From a virus: 53,541 nt of DNA. The notes beneath the pieces were generated by a model. That model was not told the DNA's origin, made no database searches, and worked only from the letters and a program-made list of their open reading frames with translations. Numbering within the stretch: position 1 is the first letter of the stretch; each line of letters starts with the position of its first letter. Below, piece after piece: positions 34,253-41,936 of this stretch. Location of the stretch: positions 1 through 53,541 of the IMG/VR virus record IMGVR_UViG_3300002242_000923; one strand, given 5' to 3'. The position numbers and the translations under genes are program-made.

Positions 34253-34535
34253 TATCTACATCTACTTCGGTCTTTTCGACCTTTAATAACTTTTTTAAAC
34301 GATCCGGAATTAAATCCATGTTTATATTAGAATAATCAGGCTTCTTCACCTTCTTTTTCTTAACTTGCTTTCTTCCAAACATAAACTCACCTTCAGGTAA
34401 TGTCATTATGTTTGGAATCTTTTTAGCTGTTGAGTTTACTTTATTCTTCCATATCGGTTCGATTGGATCAAGCTTTTCTATCTCGCCGCCTTTAGCTAAA
34501 AATTCTTCTATTAATTGTTCAGTTGATTTATTCAT
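34233..34535 (-). CDS. Small basic protein (100 aa)
   Basis: N-terminus LIEEFLAKGGEIEKLDPIE resembles the FLAKGG-x-I-x-x-L motif of small transcription-linked proteins (SutA-like tails). The middle is Lys-rich (RKQVKKKKVKKPDY). It overlaps the 34528 gene. Its function is uncertain; a contact with RNA polymerase or nucleic acid is possible. Confidence 0.55.
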   Translation of the reverse strand: MNKSTEQLIEEFLAKGGEIEKLDPIEPIWKNKVNSTAKKIPNIMTLPEGEFMFGRKQVKKKKVKKPDYSNINMDLIPDRLKKLLKVEKTEVDVDIKKTDS

Positions 34536-34929
34536 TTATCACCTTTGCTGCTTCACTACCAAGTAATATTTCTTCGAGGAGAAACTCTTGAACTTGTTCT
34601 GATGTGAATTGTTCATAACCATTTCTATCTAATTTGATATTAGCATTATAATATATCATTTCATGTTCACCTTTACGGTCACCCCATTGAATGGTTCTTC
34701 CGCCTCGCTGATAAACTTTAACTTTCATTTTAATATCTGCATTTGGATAAGTAAACCATTTCCAAGATTCAGTTTGACCCTTTTTCTTATAATTCTTTTT
34801 AATTCTGTCAATACACTCTTGTGTTATTTCAGATAATTGGCACCAAACTTCTTTATGTGAAACTTTAGCTAAACCAGCTAACATAAATATAAGACCTTTG
34901 TCAATTGCAAAATTTACTTTATCGTCCAT
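34528..34929 (-). CDS. Hypothetical protein (133 aa), paralogous family member 2
   Basis: A helical N-terminus (KVSHKEVWCQLSEITQECID) is followed by a beta-rich middle (IKMKVKVYQRGGRTIQWGDR) and FTSEQVQEFLLEEILLG, which aligns with FTCEQIEEYLEGILFG in the 35053 product. Motif site 5 lies 22 bases upstream, and its ATG overlaps the stop of 34929-35036. Function unknown. Confidence 0.65.
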   Translation of the reverse strand: MDDKVNFAIDKGLIFMLAGLAKVSHKEVWCQLSEITQECIDRIKKNYKKKGQTESWKWFTYPNADIKMKVKVYQRGGRTIQWGDRKGEHEMIYYNANIKLDRNGYEQFTSEQVQEFLLEEILLGSEAAKVINE

Positions 34930-35036
34930 TATTTCTCCGTCAATATATTTTCGATTCTGTTCAAGTATAATGTAGCATCAATAGTCGTCATGTATGGTAT
35001 AACTCTAAAAAGATAAAGCATATCCATAAGACGCAT
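34929..35036 (-). CDS. Possible mini-protein (35 aa)
   Basis: MRLMDMLYLFRVIPYMTTID then a helical end (LNRIENILTEK). It ends with a TAATG overlap with the next ATG and fills the gap between the two paralogues. No clear ribosome binding site. A longer frame to 35132 would overlap the 35053 gene and is not favoured. Confidence 0.35.
   Translation of the reverse strand: MRLMDMLYLFRVIPYMTTIDATLYLNRIENILTEK
34952..34961 (-). promoter_or_regulatory. AACAGAATCG promoter-like motif (site 5)
   Basis: Exact match 22 bases before the 34929 start, inside the 3' end of the small 34929-35036 frame. Confidence 0.7.
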
Positions 35037-35052
35037 AACAGTAAGTGCTCTA

Positions 35053-35394
35053 TCAACACCACTCTCCAAACAAGATTCCCTCAAGATATTCCTCAATTTG
35101 TTCACAAGTAAAACTCTCATAGTTGCCGCCACTAACTATACTAATAGCGACATAGAAAAAGTTTCGTGCACCGTATTTGTCTACTGTAATCTTAACCTTA
35201 AGTTTAGTTCCAGGATATGTTTTGGTAGTATGGCTATGGCTATTAAGACTATTTTTCTTAGTAATTTGCTCAATGCAGACATTCGCCATATTAGCTAAAT
35301 TCACCCATATTTCTTGCTTATTATGACTAGTAATACTAATAAGTAAATCAATTAAACTATTTTCAACACTATATCTTGTTTTACGAGTTTTCAT
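35053..35394 (-). CDS. Hypothetical protein (113 aa), paralogous family member 3
   Basis: Shares the N-terminal LIDLLISITSHNKQEIWVNL helix, the beta middle (TKLKVKITVDKYGARNFFYV) and the FTCEQIEEYL C-terminus with the 34528 product. GGAGAT precedes the ATG and motif site 6 is 24 bases upstream. Each of the two neighbouring paralogues has its own motif. Confidence 0.65.
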   Translation of the reverse strand: MKTRKTRYSVENSLIDLLISITSHNKQEIWVNLANMANVCIEQITKKNSLNSHSHTTKTYPGTKLKVKITVDKYGARNFFYVAISIVSGGNYESFTCEQIEEYLEGILFGEWC

Positions 35395-35418
35395 ATATCT
35401 CCGTTATTAATGATATAT

Positions 35419-35428
35419 CGATTCTGTT
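35419..35428 (-). promoter_or_regulatory. AACAGAATCG promoter-like motif (site 6)
   Basis: Exact match, 24 bases before the 35394 start. It is divergent from the TATAAT box at 35442, 13 bases away. Confidence 0.7.
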
Positions 35429-35441
35429 TTAAAGACTTAGG

Positions 35442-35447
35442 TATAAT
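35442..35447 (+). promoter_or_regulatory. TATAAT -10 box for the plus-strand clpP gene
   Basis: TTAGGTATAAT, 38 bases before the ATG at 35486. Here the gene has a normal leader with AGGAG. Confidence 0.65.
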
Positions 35448-35485
35448 AAACTTATATATTGCAAGTTAGCAGTGTCAGGAGATGT

Positions 35486-36049
35486 ATGAGCGGTAAGCAA
35501 TCAGACTTTAATCACCTAATGAATTACAATATAGATATTAGAGGTCGAACTATTTATTTAGATGATGAAATAAATGAAGATTCTGCTTCTTTATTTATAA
35601 AGTGTCTGAGATATTTAGACAAGACATCAGGTAACATAATTATAGTGTTAAATAGTCCAGGTGGGTGTGTTACTCAAGGGTTTGCTATATATGACGCTAT
35701 TAAACTTTGTAATAATGAAGTTGAGATTAAAGTTTTAGGTATGGCCATGAGTATAGCTAGTATTATTTTGCAAGCTGGAGATAAAAGATTAATGGCCCAA
35801 AATGCTAGATACATGATTCATGTAGGTGATATGGAAGTAGAAGGTCATTTTAAGAATGTTAAAAGAGCTGTAGCTGAAAATGAAGCAATGGATAAAATCT
35901 GTGTAGATATATATACAGAAAAAATTAAAGAAGTTAATCCAAATTATAAAAGAAGTCAAGTTCAAAAATTAATGGAGTTTGATACCTATATTTCGTCTCA
36001 AAGATGTTTAGAATTAGGATTGATTGATGAGATTGAAGAAGGTCACTGA
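35486..36049 (+). CDS. clpP: ClpP-like serine protease (copy 1)
   Basis: 187 residues from ATG 35486, which has CAGGAG upstream; the TTG at 35459 is not needed. The ClpP fold is clear: YLDDEINEDSA, LNSPGG oxyanion loop, catalytic Ser in GMAMSIAS (S89), His in MIHVGD (H112) and Asp in EFDTYISS (D166). All three triad residues are present. It would form the proteolytic chamber for a Clp ATPase; ClpA is encoded at 44661. It is the only Clp gene on the plus strand, with a sigma70-type box, so it may be expressed at a different time from copy 2. Confidence 0.9.
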   Translation: MSGKQSDFNHLMNYNIDIRGRTIYLDDEINEDSASLFIKCLRYLDKTSGNIIIVLNSPGGCVTQGFAIYDAIKLCNNEVEIKVLGMAMSIASIILQAGDKRLMAQNARYMIHVGDMEVEGHFKNVKRAVAENEAMDKICVDIYTEKIKEVNPNYKRSQVQKLMEFDTYISSQRCLELGLIDEIEEGH

Positions 36050-36246
36050 TCTGGTAATTGCAATCGTTCAACTAATCCTTTCTCATATACTGATATATGT
36101 TCTTCAAAAATAACTCTAGTCCATCCAGATTTAGCCAAATTATCGCTATTAAATCCCAGTTTGTGAAGTACCATAAATAAAGAAAATGTTCTAGAGTATG
36201 TTCTACCTGTTCGGGCGTAGCCCAACTCTTTTTTCACATGCGGCAT
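36043..36246 (-). CDS. Hypothetical protein (67 aa)
   Basis: Start at 36246 (MPHVKKELGYARTGRTYSRT) with GGATGG upstream. The frame to 36297 would overlap the upstream gene more. Convergent with clpP, overlapping by seven bases. Basic N-terminus; function unknown. Confidence 0.5.
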   Translation of the reverse strand: MPHVKKELGYARTGRTYSRTFSLFMVLHKLGFNSDNLAKSGWTRVIFEEHISVYEKGLVERLQLPDQ

Positions 36247-36457
36247 ATAACCATCCATTCCAATTACTAGGCTGAGGAAAACTAAGTACATACTCAACTA
36301 ACTCATCATCGCATCTATTAATAAACTTATCCCAGTATTCTTGACTCACTTTTAATTGCAGATTACTGTGTACATCCTCAAGTTCGCCCATGTCAATTAA
36401 CTTTTGCAACCTACGATCAACTATATTTTGATTGCCGATTTTTCCTTTATTACTCAT
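36203..36457 (-). CDS. Hypothetical protein (84 aa)
   Basis: MSNKGKIGNQNIVDRRLQKL, then a Trp-containing acidic C-terminal half (FPQPSNWNGWLYAACEKRVG). It overlaps the lytic transglycosylase stop by four bases, so it is coupled to it. Confidence 0.58.
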   Translation of the reverse strand: MSNKGKIGNQNIVDRRLQKLIDMGELEDVHSNLQLKVSQEYWDKFINRCDDELVEYVLSFPQPSNWNGWLYAACEKRVGLRPNR

Positions 36458-37008
36458 AAGTGCCTCTCTACATCCTCTTTGTATCTTTTACGAAATACGG
36501 GCGTTCTGCTATGATAACACGTCCATGCTTCTTCTTTAAGGTATTTACACTGTTTTAACTTCTTTTTCATTAACATAAAGTGTTGATCTACAGAATATGC
36601 TATATCATTCTTTAATTTAACTGCATCTAACTTATATCTTCTTATTGTTTCAGCATGAAACTGAAATAAACCTATATCAGAAGAGCCTTTAACATACTTA
36701 AACGTTTCAACTCCATCTTTTTTTTCAAAAACAATAACAGTTTGTCGTCTGTTGATGTTTCTTAAACTAGTCTCTTGCATTGCAATAGCTACTGATAATA
36801 TTACATTTTTGATTTTATATTTGCGTGCTGATTTGTACATTAAATTAGATAAGTGCATAGCTTTTTTATATGGCATGTTAGGCTTAAGTGATTTAATTTT
36901 GCAGTAAATTTTATGTTTACGGCAATCTACTTCCTTACCCTCTGTTAAAGTAGAAATAAAAAGCATTGCCATAATTGCTATTGTTGTTGCTAAATTGCCT
37001 AATCTCAT
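36454..37008 (-). CDS. Secreted lytic transglycosylase (SLT-type)
   Basis: 184 residues. Residues 1-24 are a signal peptide or anchor (NLATTIAIMAMLFISTLTEG). The lysozyme-like core has AIAMQETSLRNINR with the catalytic Glu (E79) and the signature SSDIGLFQFHAETIRRY. Cleaves peptidoglycan glycan strands; a likely endolysin released through the Sec route, or an entry factor. GGGAG lies upstream. Motif site 7 is 27 bases before the ATG. Confidence 0.8.
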   Translation of the reverse strand: MRLGNLATTIAIMAMLFISTLTEGKEVDCRKHKIYCKIKSLKPNMPYKKAMHLSNLMYKSARKYKIKNVILSVAIAMQETSLRNINRRQTVIVFEKKDGVETFKYVKGSSDIGLFQFHAETIRRYKLDAVKLKNDIAYSVDQHFMLMKKKLKQCKYLKEEAWTCYHSRTPVFRKRYKEDVERHL

Positions 37009-37035
37009 TTGATTCTCCCGTTTCTGAGGATAAAT

Positions 37036-37045
37036 CGATTCTGTT
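37036..37045 (-). promoter_or_regulatory. AACAGAATCG promoter-like motif (site 7)
   Basis: Exact match placed directly after a strong minus-strand terminator and 27 bases before the transglycosylase. A new transcript must start here, which is the best positional evidence that the motif is a promoter. Confidence 0.8.
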
Positions 37046-37089
37046 CAAAAATAAAAGACCCTCATAGCTTATCTCTAGCTATGAGGGTC
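37046..37089 (-). terminator. Strong terminator after the 37110 gene
   Basis: 12-bp perfect stem GACCCTCATAGC/GCTATGAGGGTC, nine-base loop, then TTTTATTTTT on the minus strand. Confidence 0.92.
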
Positions 37090-37109
37090 ACAATGGAGGT
37101 ACAGTTTAA

Positions 37110-37640
37110 TTAAGCGTTTTCGCTTACTAAACTGTTCGCAAGATTTTGTAAGTGTGCAGGTAGTGCACTTGTGTTAATAGCTGCTAATTCTTTTTGCTTT
37201 CTTTTCTCTTTAGCAACTTTTACTTTAAGAGATGCTAATTCATTTTTTCTTGAGCCAATAGCTAAAACAACTTGCTCGTATTCTTCTGATCCTTCTGGAA
37301 AAGTCTTAAGTAACTTGTTAAGCTCAGAAATTTGAGAATCTCTTGAACCGCGTCCAGCTGACTGAGGAGTATAAGAGTTGCCTCCATTTAGCTCTTTAGA
37401 CTTTCTAAAGTGATTAGAAACCATACCAGACACATACTTACTAACTTCTTTGACGTCGCTAGTGTCTTTATTAAAAGTGACTGATCCATTTACAATACCA
37501 TCAACTATATTACTTTTAACTGCTGATAGTTGATCAGAGGTTAATTGACCTTTAGCAGGCAAACTTGGATCGAAACTTGAACCTAAAATAGATTTAACTT
37601 CGTTTACTACTGCTTCTTTTTGTGAAATTGCATTAGACAT
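37110..37640 (-). CDS. Hypothetical helical protein (176 aa), probably highly expressed
   Basis: Ser/Lys/Asn-rich helical protein; central YVSGMVSNHFRKSKELNGGN and a Lys-rich C-terminal helix. It has AGGAGAAA upstream, its own TATAAT box, a 12-codon leader frame and a strong terminator, so it is a single-gene unit. Function unknown. Confidence 0.7.
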   Translation of the reverse strand: MSNAISQKEAVVNEVKSILGSSFDPSLPAKGQLTSDQLSAVKSNIVDGIVNGSVTFNKDTSDVKEVSKYVSGMVSNHFRKSKELNGGNSYTPQSAGRGSRDSQISELNKLLKTFPEGSEEYEQVVLAIGSRKNELASLKVKVAKEKRKQKELAAINTSALPAHLQNLANSLVSENA

Positions 37641-37648
37641 ATTTTCTC

Positions 37649-37687
37649 CTAAAACGTTTTAAAATTCACGTCATGTGAATCATTCAT
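37649..37687 (-). CDS. 12-residue leader peptide frame, leaderless and coupled
   Basis: MNDSHDVNFKTF, starting six bases after TATAAT (37694-37699). Its TAG overlaps the ribosome binding site (TTTTAGGAG) of the 37110 gene. Translation of this frame would pass over the site of the main gene, so it may set its expression. Confidence 0.45.
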   Translation of the reverse strand: MNDSHDVNFKTF

Positions 37688-37693
37688 AATAAT

Positions 37694-37699
37694 ATTATA
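37694..37699 (-). promoter_or_regulatory. TATAAT box six bases before leader ATG 37687
   Basis: Minus strand TTAGTATAATATTATTATG. Same geometry as the other leaderless promoters. Confidence 0.55.
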
Positions 37700-37924
37700 C
37701 TAAATTAAATTTGATTCAGTGTGATGATAGACGGGATAGCGTTTACCGTTGTGTGGCTCTCTAACAATTATAGTTTTAGACTTAGCATAAGGTATATCAA
37801 GTTTGTTAAGAAACCTCATCACTCTTCTTAGAGCACATAGTTCATCTAAATCTCCATCTGGTGGTAACATGTCTATGATAGTTGCCTTATTAGGCAAATA
37901 TAAAGCAGTTAATTTAGTAGCCAT
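37700..37924 (-). CDS. Small protein (74 aa) in overlapping gene array
   Basis: Starts MATKLTALYLPNKATIIDML at 37924 with AAAAGGAGT upstream; the frame to 37960 is not favoured. The C-terminal half ALRRVMRFLNKLDIPYAK fits the LxxL small-protein pattern. It overlaps the previous gene by 11 bases. Unknown function. Confidence 0.6.
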   Translation of the reverse strand: MATKLTALYLPNKATIIDMLPPDGDLDELCALRRVMRFLNKLDIPYAKSKTIIVREPHNGKRYPVYHHTESNLI

Positions 37925-38210
37925 AAGTGAACTCCTTTTTACCCGTTTGTTCAGATACACACGTTATTTTAATATATTCGTTAGGAAGAAATTGCCACTC
38001 ATAATCGAGCAACATTAACTTCTCATCTTTAGCGGCTTGATGTAATATACTGTATATAAACTTTGCTTTATTAACAATATTACTTGCGCCTAATGCGCCG
38101 AAGTATTCCCTAGTAACCAATCTATTGTCGAGAATATATTCCTTAAATTCTCCGAACATTCCAAACTCTAATAGTTTAGCTATACATTGCATTTTCTTAT
38201 TCATTTTCAT
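37914..38210 (-). CDS. Hypothetical protein (98 aa) in overlapping gene array
   Basis: Begins MKMNKKMQCIAKLLEFGMFG. It contains FIYSILHQAAKDEKLMLLDY, a possible winged-helix segment. The junction GATGAAAATGAATAAG at its start resembles the GATGGTGAAAATGAATAGG junction of the gene before it, suggesting tandem duplication. Confidence 0.6.
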   Translation of the reverse strand: MKMNKKMQCIAKLLEFGMFGEFKEYILDNRLVTREYFGALGASNIVNKAKFIYSILHQAAKDEKLMLLDYEWQFLPNEYIKITCVSEQTGKKEFTYGY

Positions 38211-38523
38211 CTCTATACCACTCGTCTACTGTTTGAATAGTTGGCGGATATAACACACCTCTTTCAATAAAATTACTTATATCAAATTCGCGAGAACCTA
38301 TTTTAATCATATCACCTTGCCAACACCAAGTTCTATTGCGAGCATCTAACATACCTAATTTACTTAACATGTTAGCTATTCTACTTCTTGATTCAAGTTT
38401 CTTTTTACTTTGCATAAATTCAATCTTGAGTTGATCTTTAGTTCCATTATATATCATAGGTTTTGTATATTCTGCATAATCATCGTATTCACCTGTTGAA
38501 TATTCTATTACATACCTATTCAT
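38197..38523 (-). CDS. Hypothetical protein (108 aa) in overlapping gene array
   Basis: From ATG 38523 (MNRYVIEYSTGEYDDYAEYT). The core RIANMLSKLGMLDARNRTWC carries the LxxLxhhD pattern within a longer chain. It overlaps both neighbours. Possibly a small winged-helix regulator; not proven. Confidence 0.6.
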   Translation of the reverse strand: MNRYVIEYSTGEYDDYAEYTKPMIYNGTKDQLKIEFMQSKKKLESRSRIANMLSKLGMLDARNRTWCWQGDMIKIGSREFDISNFIERGVLYPPTIQTVDEWYRDENE

Positions 38524-38689
38524 TTTCACCATCCAGCGTATAAACTACTAACTCATGTTTTGCCATAACCATTCTATCTACTTTAGGAAATACATCTATG
38601 TTAGATAGTATATTTATCATGCTTGCTAATCTAGCTACTTGAATCATAAACTTTCTTTTATTTGATTCTTTAAGTTGTATTCTTATCAT
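38516..38689 (-). CDS. Small protein (57 aa), LxxLxhhD family
   Basis: MIRIQLKESNKRKFMIQVAR, then LASMINILSNIDVF. The ATG at 38689 overlaps the preceding stop as ATGA; the longer frame to 38734 is not needed. Confidence 0.55.
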   Translation of the reverse strand: MIRIQLKESNKRKFMIQVARLASMINILSNIDVFPKVDRMVMAKHELVVYTLDGENE

Positions 38690-38820
38690 TCCATAGTTTC
38701 CATAATATGTGCTTTTTTCACAAGTGCTTTCCATAAATAAAATGCGTCTATTCCGTTTAATATCCCTAATTTTTTTATCATTAAAGTAAAAGCCTTTAAT
38801 GATACATAATGTCCTGTCAT
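38686..38820 (-). CDS. Mini-protein (44 aa), LxxLxhhD family
   Basis: MTGHYVSLKAFTLMIKKLGI, then LNGIDAFYLWKALVKKAH. GAGGTATAA precedes the ATG. First member of the overlapping array 38820-37700, just after the DNA ligase stop. Close in pattern to the 43876 product (KRAFEFVFLLVHLDIVDW). Confidence 0.55.
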   Translation of the reverse strand: MTGHYVSLKAFTLMIKKLGILNGIDAFYLWKALVKKAHIMETME

Positions 38821-38829
38821 TTATACCTC

Positions 38830-40083
38830 TTATATCGTATCTTTATCTTGTCTCCATCTCATAAATATTGGAAATCTCATTATGCCATCAGTCGTTTTTT
38901 CTTGATATTTTATTTCCATAACTTTATTATGCCATTTTTCAGGAGCTAGCATATAATGTTCCCTATCTTCATCTGAGTATCCAGAACCACACCTACACTC
39001 TAATCCATTCTCTTGCTTAACAATAAATCCACCTAATTTACCTTCCAATCTAGTTCCGGGCTTACCTTCAAAATGACCAACAACAACACAATCTTCAGAT
39101 ATCATAGTTTTAAACTTAAGTAACTTATTTGATTTTTTACCTAAGTAATAAGGGATATCAGGGAGTGCCATAGCGCCTTCAAATCCTTGAGTTAAATATT
39201 GTTGTTCCATTTTTAAAACCAAATCCATGGAGTTAACAAAAGTATGCTGAACAACCAAAATATTCTCATCAAATGACTTTGCTAATTTATATAGTTCAGT
39301 TATTCTGCTCATTGTATTCATTTTAAATATCTTAGCGGTCCATTCATTGTATGGCACATATCCGAACACATGGTACTTCACATCTCCCACTGTTGTTCCT
39401 CGCTTATTGGCAAAAGCTGACTTTTGCATAGACTGAAAATCATCTGACATAATTTCCCCATCAAATATATATTGACCTTGAGGAAAACAGTTAGATAGTG
39501 ACTCAGTTATTATCTGGAAATTATCATATACAGTTCCGTTTCTTGATAAAAGTGTTACTGCTCCATTATTTACTATAGCCAAACATCTATATCCGTCGTA
39601 TTTAGGGGTGACGAAAACCCCTTTCTCTACTATTTCCTTTACTTTCTTGCATGTCTTGCCGTCTTTAGCCAGCATTACGTCAAATAAAGGAATATTATTA
39701 AATCCAGCTTTAACTGCTGTTTTAGCAGAGAAGCCTGCTTTTAAATCTTTTCTAAGTATTTTAGCATACCATTCTTGTTGAAAAGCAGTACAACTAGACA
39801 TAAAACTTTCAACGGCAATTTTAGCTGTATTTCCCGTTATTGTTCTAGTTTCTAGTTTCTGTAACAATCCCATAAAATTAATATGTTGGTTAATCTTAAT
39901 GCTGTTATTGATTAATGGTTCTGGCATTTCAAACTTGTTAACCCAAAACCTACGATTATAATTAAAAGTAGCATCTAATAACTCTGCTAACTCCGCATTA
40001 TTAGTGTTCTCTTTTAAAATATTTAACTTGTCATTCTTGCCCGACACTGCAGCTACACGACTCAAAACATTTAATGCCAACAT
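38830..40083 (-). CDS. ATP-dependent DNA ligase
   Basis: 417 residues. Nucleotidyltransferase motifs in order: KYDGYR with adenylated Lys (K161), LLSRNG, FDGEIM, GFEGAM and LLKFK, then an OB-fold part (VVVGHFEGKPGTRLEGKLGG). Joins nicks during replication, repair and packaging. GGGGGT precedes the ATG. Length and motif order fit T7/T4-type phage ligases. Confidence 0.88.
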   Translation of the reverse strand: MLALNVLSRVAAVSGKNDKLNILKENTNNAELAELLDATFNYNRRFWVNKFEMPEPLINNSIKINQHINFMGLLQKLETRTITGNTAKIAVESFMSSCTAFQQEWYAKILRKDLKAGFSAKTAVKAGFNNIPLFDVMLAKDGKTCKKVKEIVEKGVFVTPKYDGYRCLAIVNNGAVTLLSRNGTVYDNFQIITESLSNCFPQGQYIFDGEIMSDDFQSMQKSAFANKRGTTVGDVKYHVFGYVPYNEWTAKIFKMNTMSRITELYKLAKSFDENILVVQHTFVNSMDLVLKMEQQYLTQGFEGAMALPDIPYYLGKKSNKLLKFKTMISEDCVVVGHFEGKPGTRLEGKLGGFIVKQENGLECRCGSGYSDEDREHYMLAPEKWHNKVMEIKYQEKTTDGIMRFPIFMRWRQDKDTI

Positions 40084-40096
40084 GTTACCCCCTGTA

Positions 40097-40921
40097 TTAT
40101 TTTTTTGGTCTTTTCATGCCTGATCTGTTGAACATGCCAATTATAGGACTAAACATTGCACCTGTTATAGGGACGCTGGAATTAATACCTACAACTAAAC
40201 CGTGTTCATTAAGTATTGGACCTCCACTCATTCCTTTAATTAAAAGTCCATATCCGTATAGCATAAAATTAATATTTGTTATATAGGTAATATCTATACA
40301 CACTGGTGGAAGTAATCCACCAGCAAAACCACACGATCTAAGCTTATCAGCAAAGTTAACGTCAAATCCAGAAGCTAATCTTAATTTGTTAAAACCACTA
40401 AAATCACCCTTTAATATAGCATAGTCTCTAGCATTAGTATTTTTATATAGTGCTATTGCTGTAACTTTAGTGTCTTCTCCATACATATTAAACACCTTTA
40501 ATACATCTATTTTTTTATTCTTTGCTTTATTGTAAGCTGCAACTTCAGCATTATATTTTGCTTTATATTCATTGTACATTCTTTTGCAATAAGGTCCAAT
40601 ACATGTTGTCTTTATTTTATGAAGCATCAATATTGCTTTTCTTTGTATTTCTTCTGAGTTTTTCATTAACTGTTTATAGGTTGTATCCATAAAATACTTA
40701 GTGACATCTACACAATGACCTGCTGTAACGGCTCTATTATCATCAATGACAAACGCCGAACAGTTGTACCCATTGTTGTTTTTTATTTGAATAATAGCAT
40801 GATGCTTATCATTGACTGGGTGAGTAATATCGTACTTATATTCTGGTGCGTTTAAGTATAGGGCAAATGCTAACATTGCTGCTATTGTCAGTGTTAACTT
40901 GATTACATTCTTCTTATTCAT
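40097..40921 (-). CDS. Trypsin-like serine protease with N-terminal signal/anchor
   Basis: 274 residues from ATG 40921 (GGGAG upstream). Residues 5-24 are hydrophobic (NVIKLTLTIAAMLAFALYLN). The chymotrypsin-type triad is complete: AVTAGHC (H69), NARDYAIL (D166), GMSGGPIL (S232). A long helical insert (about 75-140) separates His and Asp. Probably acts in the periplasm or membrane, cutting an envelope or phage protein. It overlaps the previous gene by eight bases. Unusual in phages. Confidence 0.82.
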   Translation of the reverse strand: MNKKNVIKLTLTIAAMLAFALYLNAPEYKYDITHPVNDKHHAIIQIKNNNGYNCSAFVIDDNRAVTAGHCVDVTKYFMDTTYKQLMKNSEEIQRKAILMLHKIKTTCIGPYCKRMYNEYKAKYNAEVAAYNKAKNKKIDVLKVFNMYGEDTKVTAIALYKNTNARDYAILKGDFSGFNKLRLASGFDVNFADKLRSCGFAGGLLPPVCIDITYITNINFMLYGYGLLIKGMSGGPILNEHGLVVGINSSVPITGAMFSPIIGMFNRSGMKRPKK

Positions 40922-41135
40922 CCACAACTCCCTGTTCGAGACTTAAATAGCTTAATGCCTTCTTTAAGATTGCTTGTTGACTTTCTGTATTGTCATCTTT
41001 AAGCAAAATTTTGACAGCACTTATACACTCAGAAATTGATAAACCTTTACTTTTAAGCTTAGAGATGGTAGTATAAGCCTTTGTTTTCTCATACTTTTGG
41101 TTTTTACTTATTATTCTTTGTGATTCATATCTCAT
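40914..41135 (-). CDS. Small basic helical protein (73 aa)
   Basis: MRYESQRIISKNQKYEKTKA then two helices (AILKKALSYLSLEQGVVDE). GGAGATATATTA lies before the ATG. It is coupled to the serine protease gene; perhaps a regulator or chaperone of it. Confidence 0.55.
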   Translation of the reverse strand: MRYESQRIISKNQKYEKTKAYTTISKLKSKGLSISECISAVKILLKDDNTESQQAILKKALSYLSLEQGVVDE

Positions 41136-41172
41136 TAATATATCTCCATTTATTTATACCCGTAAATTGTGG

Positions 41173-41178
41173 TATAAT
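41173..41178 (+). promoter_or_regulatory. TATAAT box six bases before ATG 41185 (leaderless promoter)
   Basis: TTGTGGTATAATAGTCATATG. The annotated longer frame from 41167 begins in the promoter itself and can be dismissed. Confidence 0.65.
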
Positions 41179-41184
41179 AGTCAT

Positions 41185-41550
41185 ATGACTGATGAAAAAG
41201 AAAGAGACCACCTAAATGATATGGTTATAGAATATGCACCACTAATCAATATGCATGTTTCTAAATTTAAAAAGGCAGGATTGCCTCCGCACGTAACAGC
41301 TGAAGACCTTTATTCTCATGGAGTTCATGGTCTTATAGATGCTTTCCACAAATATGACCCTAAAAGAGGAACAGATTTTTCATCTCATGCCTCTCAAAGA
41401 ATCAAAGGTAAAATGCTAGATCACATTACATCTAGCGGTGGTGTTGATAACTATCATTACAAGCAAGCTAAGAAGTTTGCTCCTGAAACGCCCGAAACAC
41501 CTGAAGTACCTAAAGTACCTAACAATTCAGGATCTTCAGAAGATTTCTAA
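41185..41550 (+). CDS. Sigma-70 family region 2 protein without region 4 (122-residue class)
   Basis: 121 residues. Residues 1-85 match sigma regions 1.2-2.4: GLPPHVTAEDLYSHGVHGLI, DAFHKYDPKRGTDFSSHASQ, RIKGKML, closest to the FliA/RpoS style. The C-terminal third is a Pro/Glu tail (APETPETPEVPKVPN). No region 3 or 4 exists, as in T4 gp55, a region 2-only sigma used with short -10-only late promoters. Leaderless promoter, one-gene unit on the plus strand. It is the best candidate to read AACAGAATCG sites. Confidence 0.75.
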   Translation: MTDEKERDHLNDMVIEYAPLINMHVSKFKKAGLPPHVTAEDLYSHGVHGLIDAFHKYDPKRGTDFSSHASQRIKGKMLDHITSSGGVDNYHYKQAKKFAPETPETPEVPKVPNNSGSSEDF

Positions 41551-41558
41551 CAACAAAC

Positions 41559-41903
41559 TTATTTTTTTTCTAATGTATCAGCTTCGCTTGACGATAAAGT
41601 CTCTTTTAAATCTTTATCAAACTGTAGATCAAATACTACTTCTTCAGCTGCTTTCTTAGGAGCATCCCATAAACTATCTTTGAAAGATTCATGCTCGCAG
41701 TCAAGAATCCACTTGCAAATCTCTAATTTAACCTCTAATTGATTCTCATAAGAACTTTCTTTGATAAAGTCTTCTAATGCAGACTCAAGACCTTCAGAAC
41801 TTGGAACTCCAAAATGCCCACAATATTTTCTGACATTAACACAGTCATCTGCTGAAATTGTAACTACGTTTTGTACATCATCTGTTTTATTTTCTTTACT
41901 CAT
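41559..41903 (-). CDS. Hypothetical acidic protein (114 aa)
   Basis: From ATG 41903 (AGGAGG seven bases upstream), which begins MSKENKTDDVQNVVTISADD. Acidic helical protein with KYCGHFGVPSSEGLESALED. Motif site 8 is 23 bases before the start. Convergent with the sigma-like gene. Function unknown. Confidence 0.65.
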   Translation of the reverse strand: MSKENKTDDVQNVVTISADDCVNVRKYCGHFGVPSSEGLESALEDFIKESSYENQLEVKLEICKWILDCEHESFKDSLWDAPKKAAEEVVFDLQFDKDLKETLSSSEADTLEKK

Positions 41904-41926
41904 ATTCATTCCTCCTACAGTAATAT

Positions 41927-41936
41927 CGATTCTGTT
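41927..41936 (-). promoter_or_regulatory. AACAGAATCG promoter-like motif (site 8)
   Basis: Exact match; only ten bases separate it from the AGGAGG of the 41903 gene, so transcription must begin within or just after the motif. Nine bases before the motif begins the stop of clpP copy 2. Confidence 0.75.
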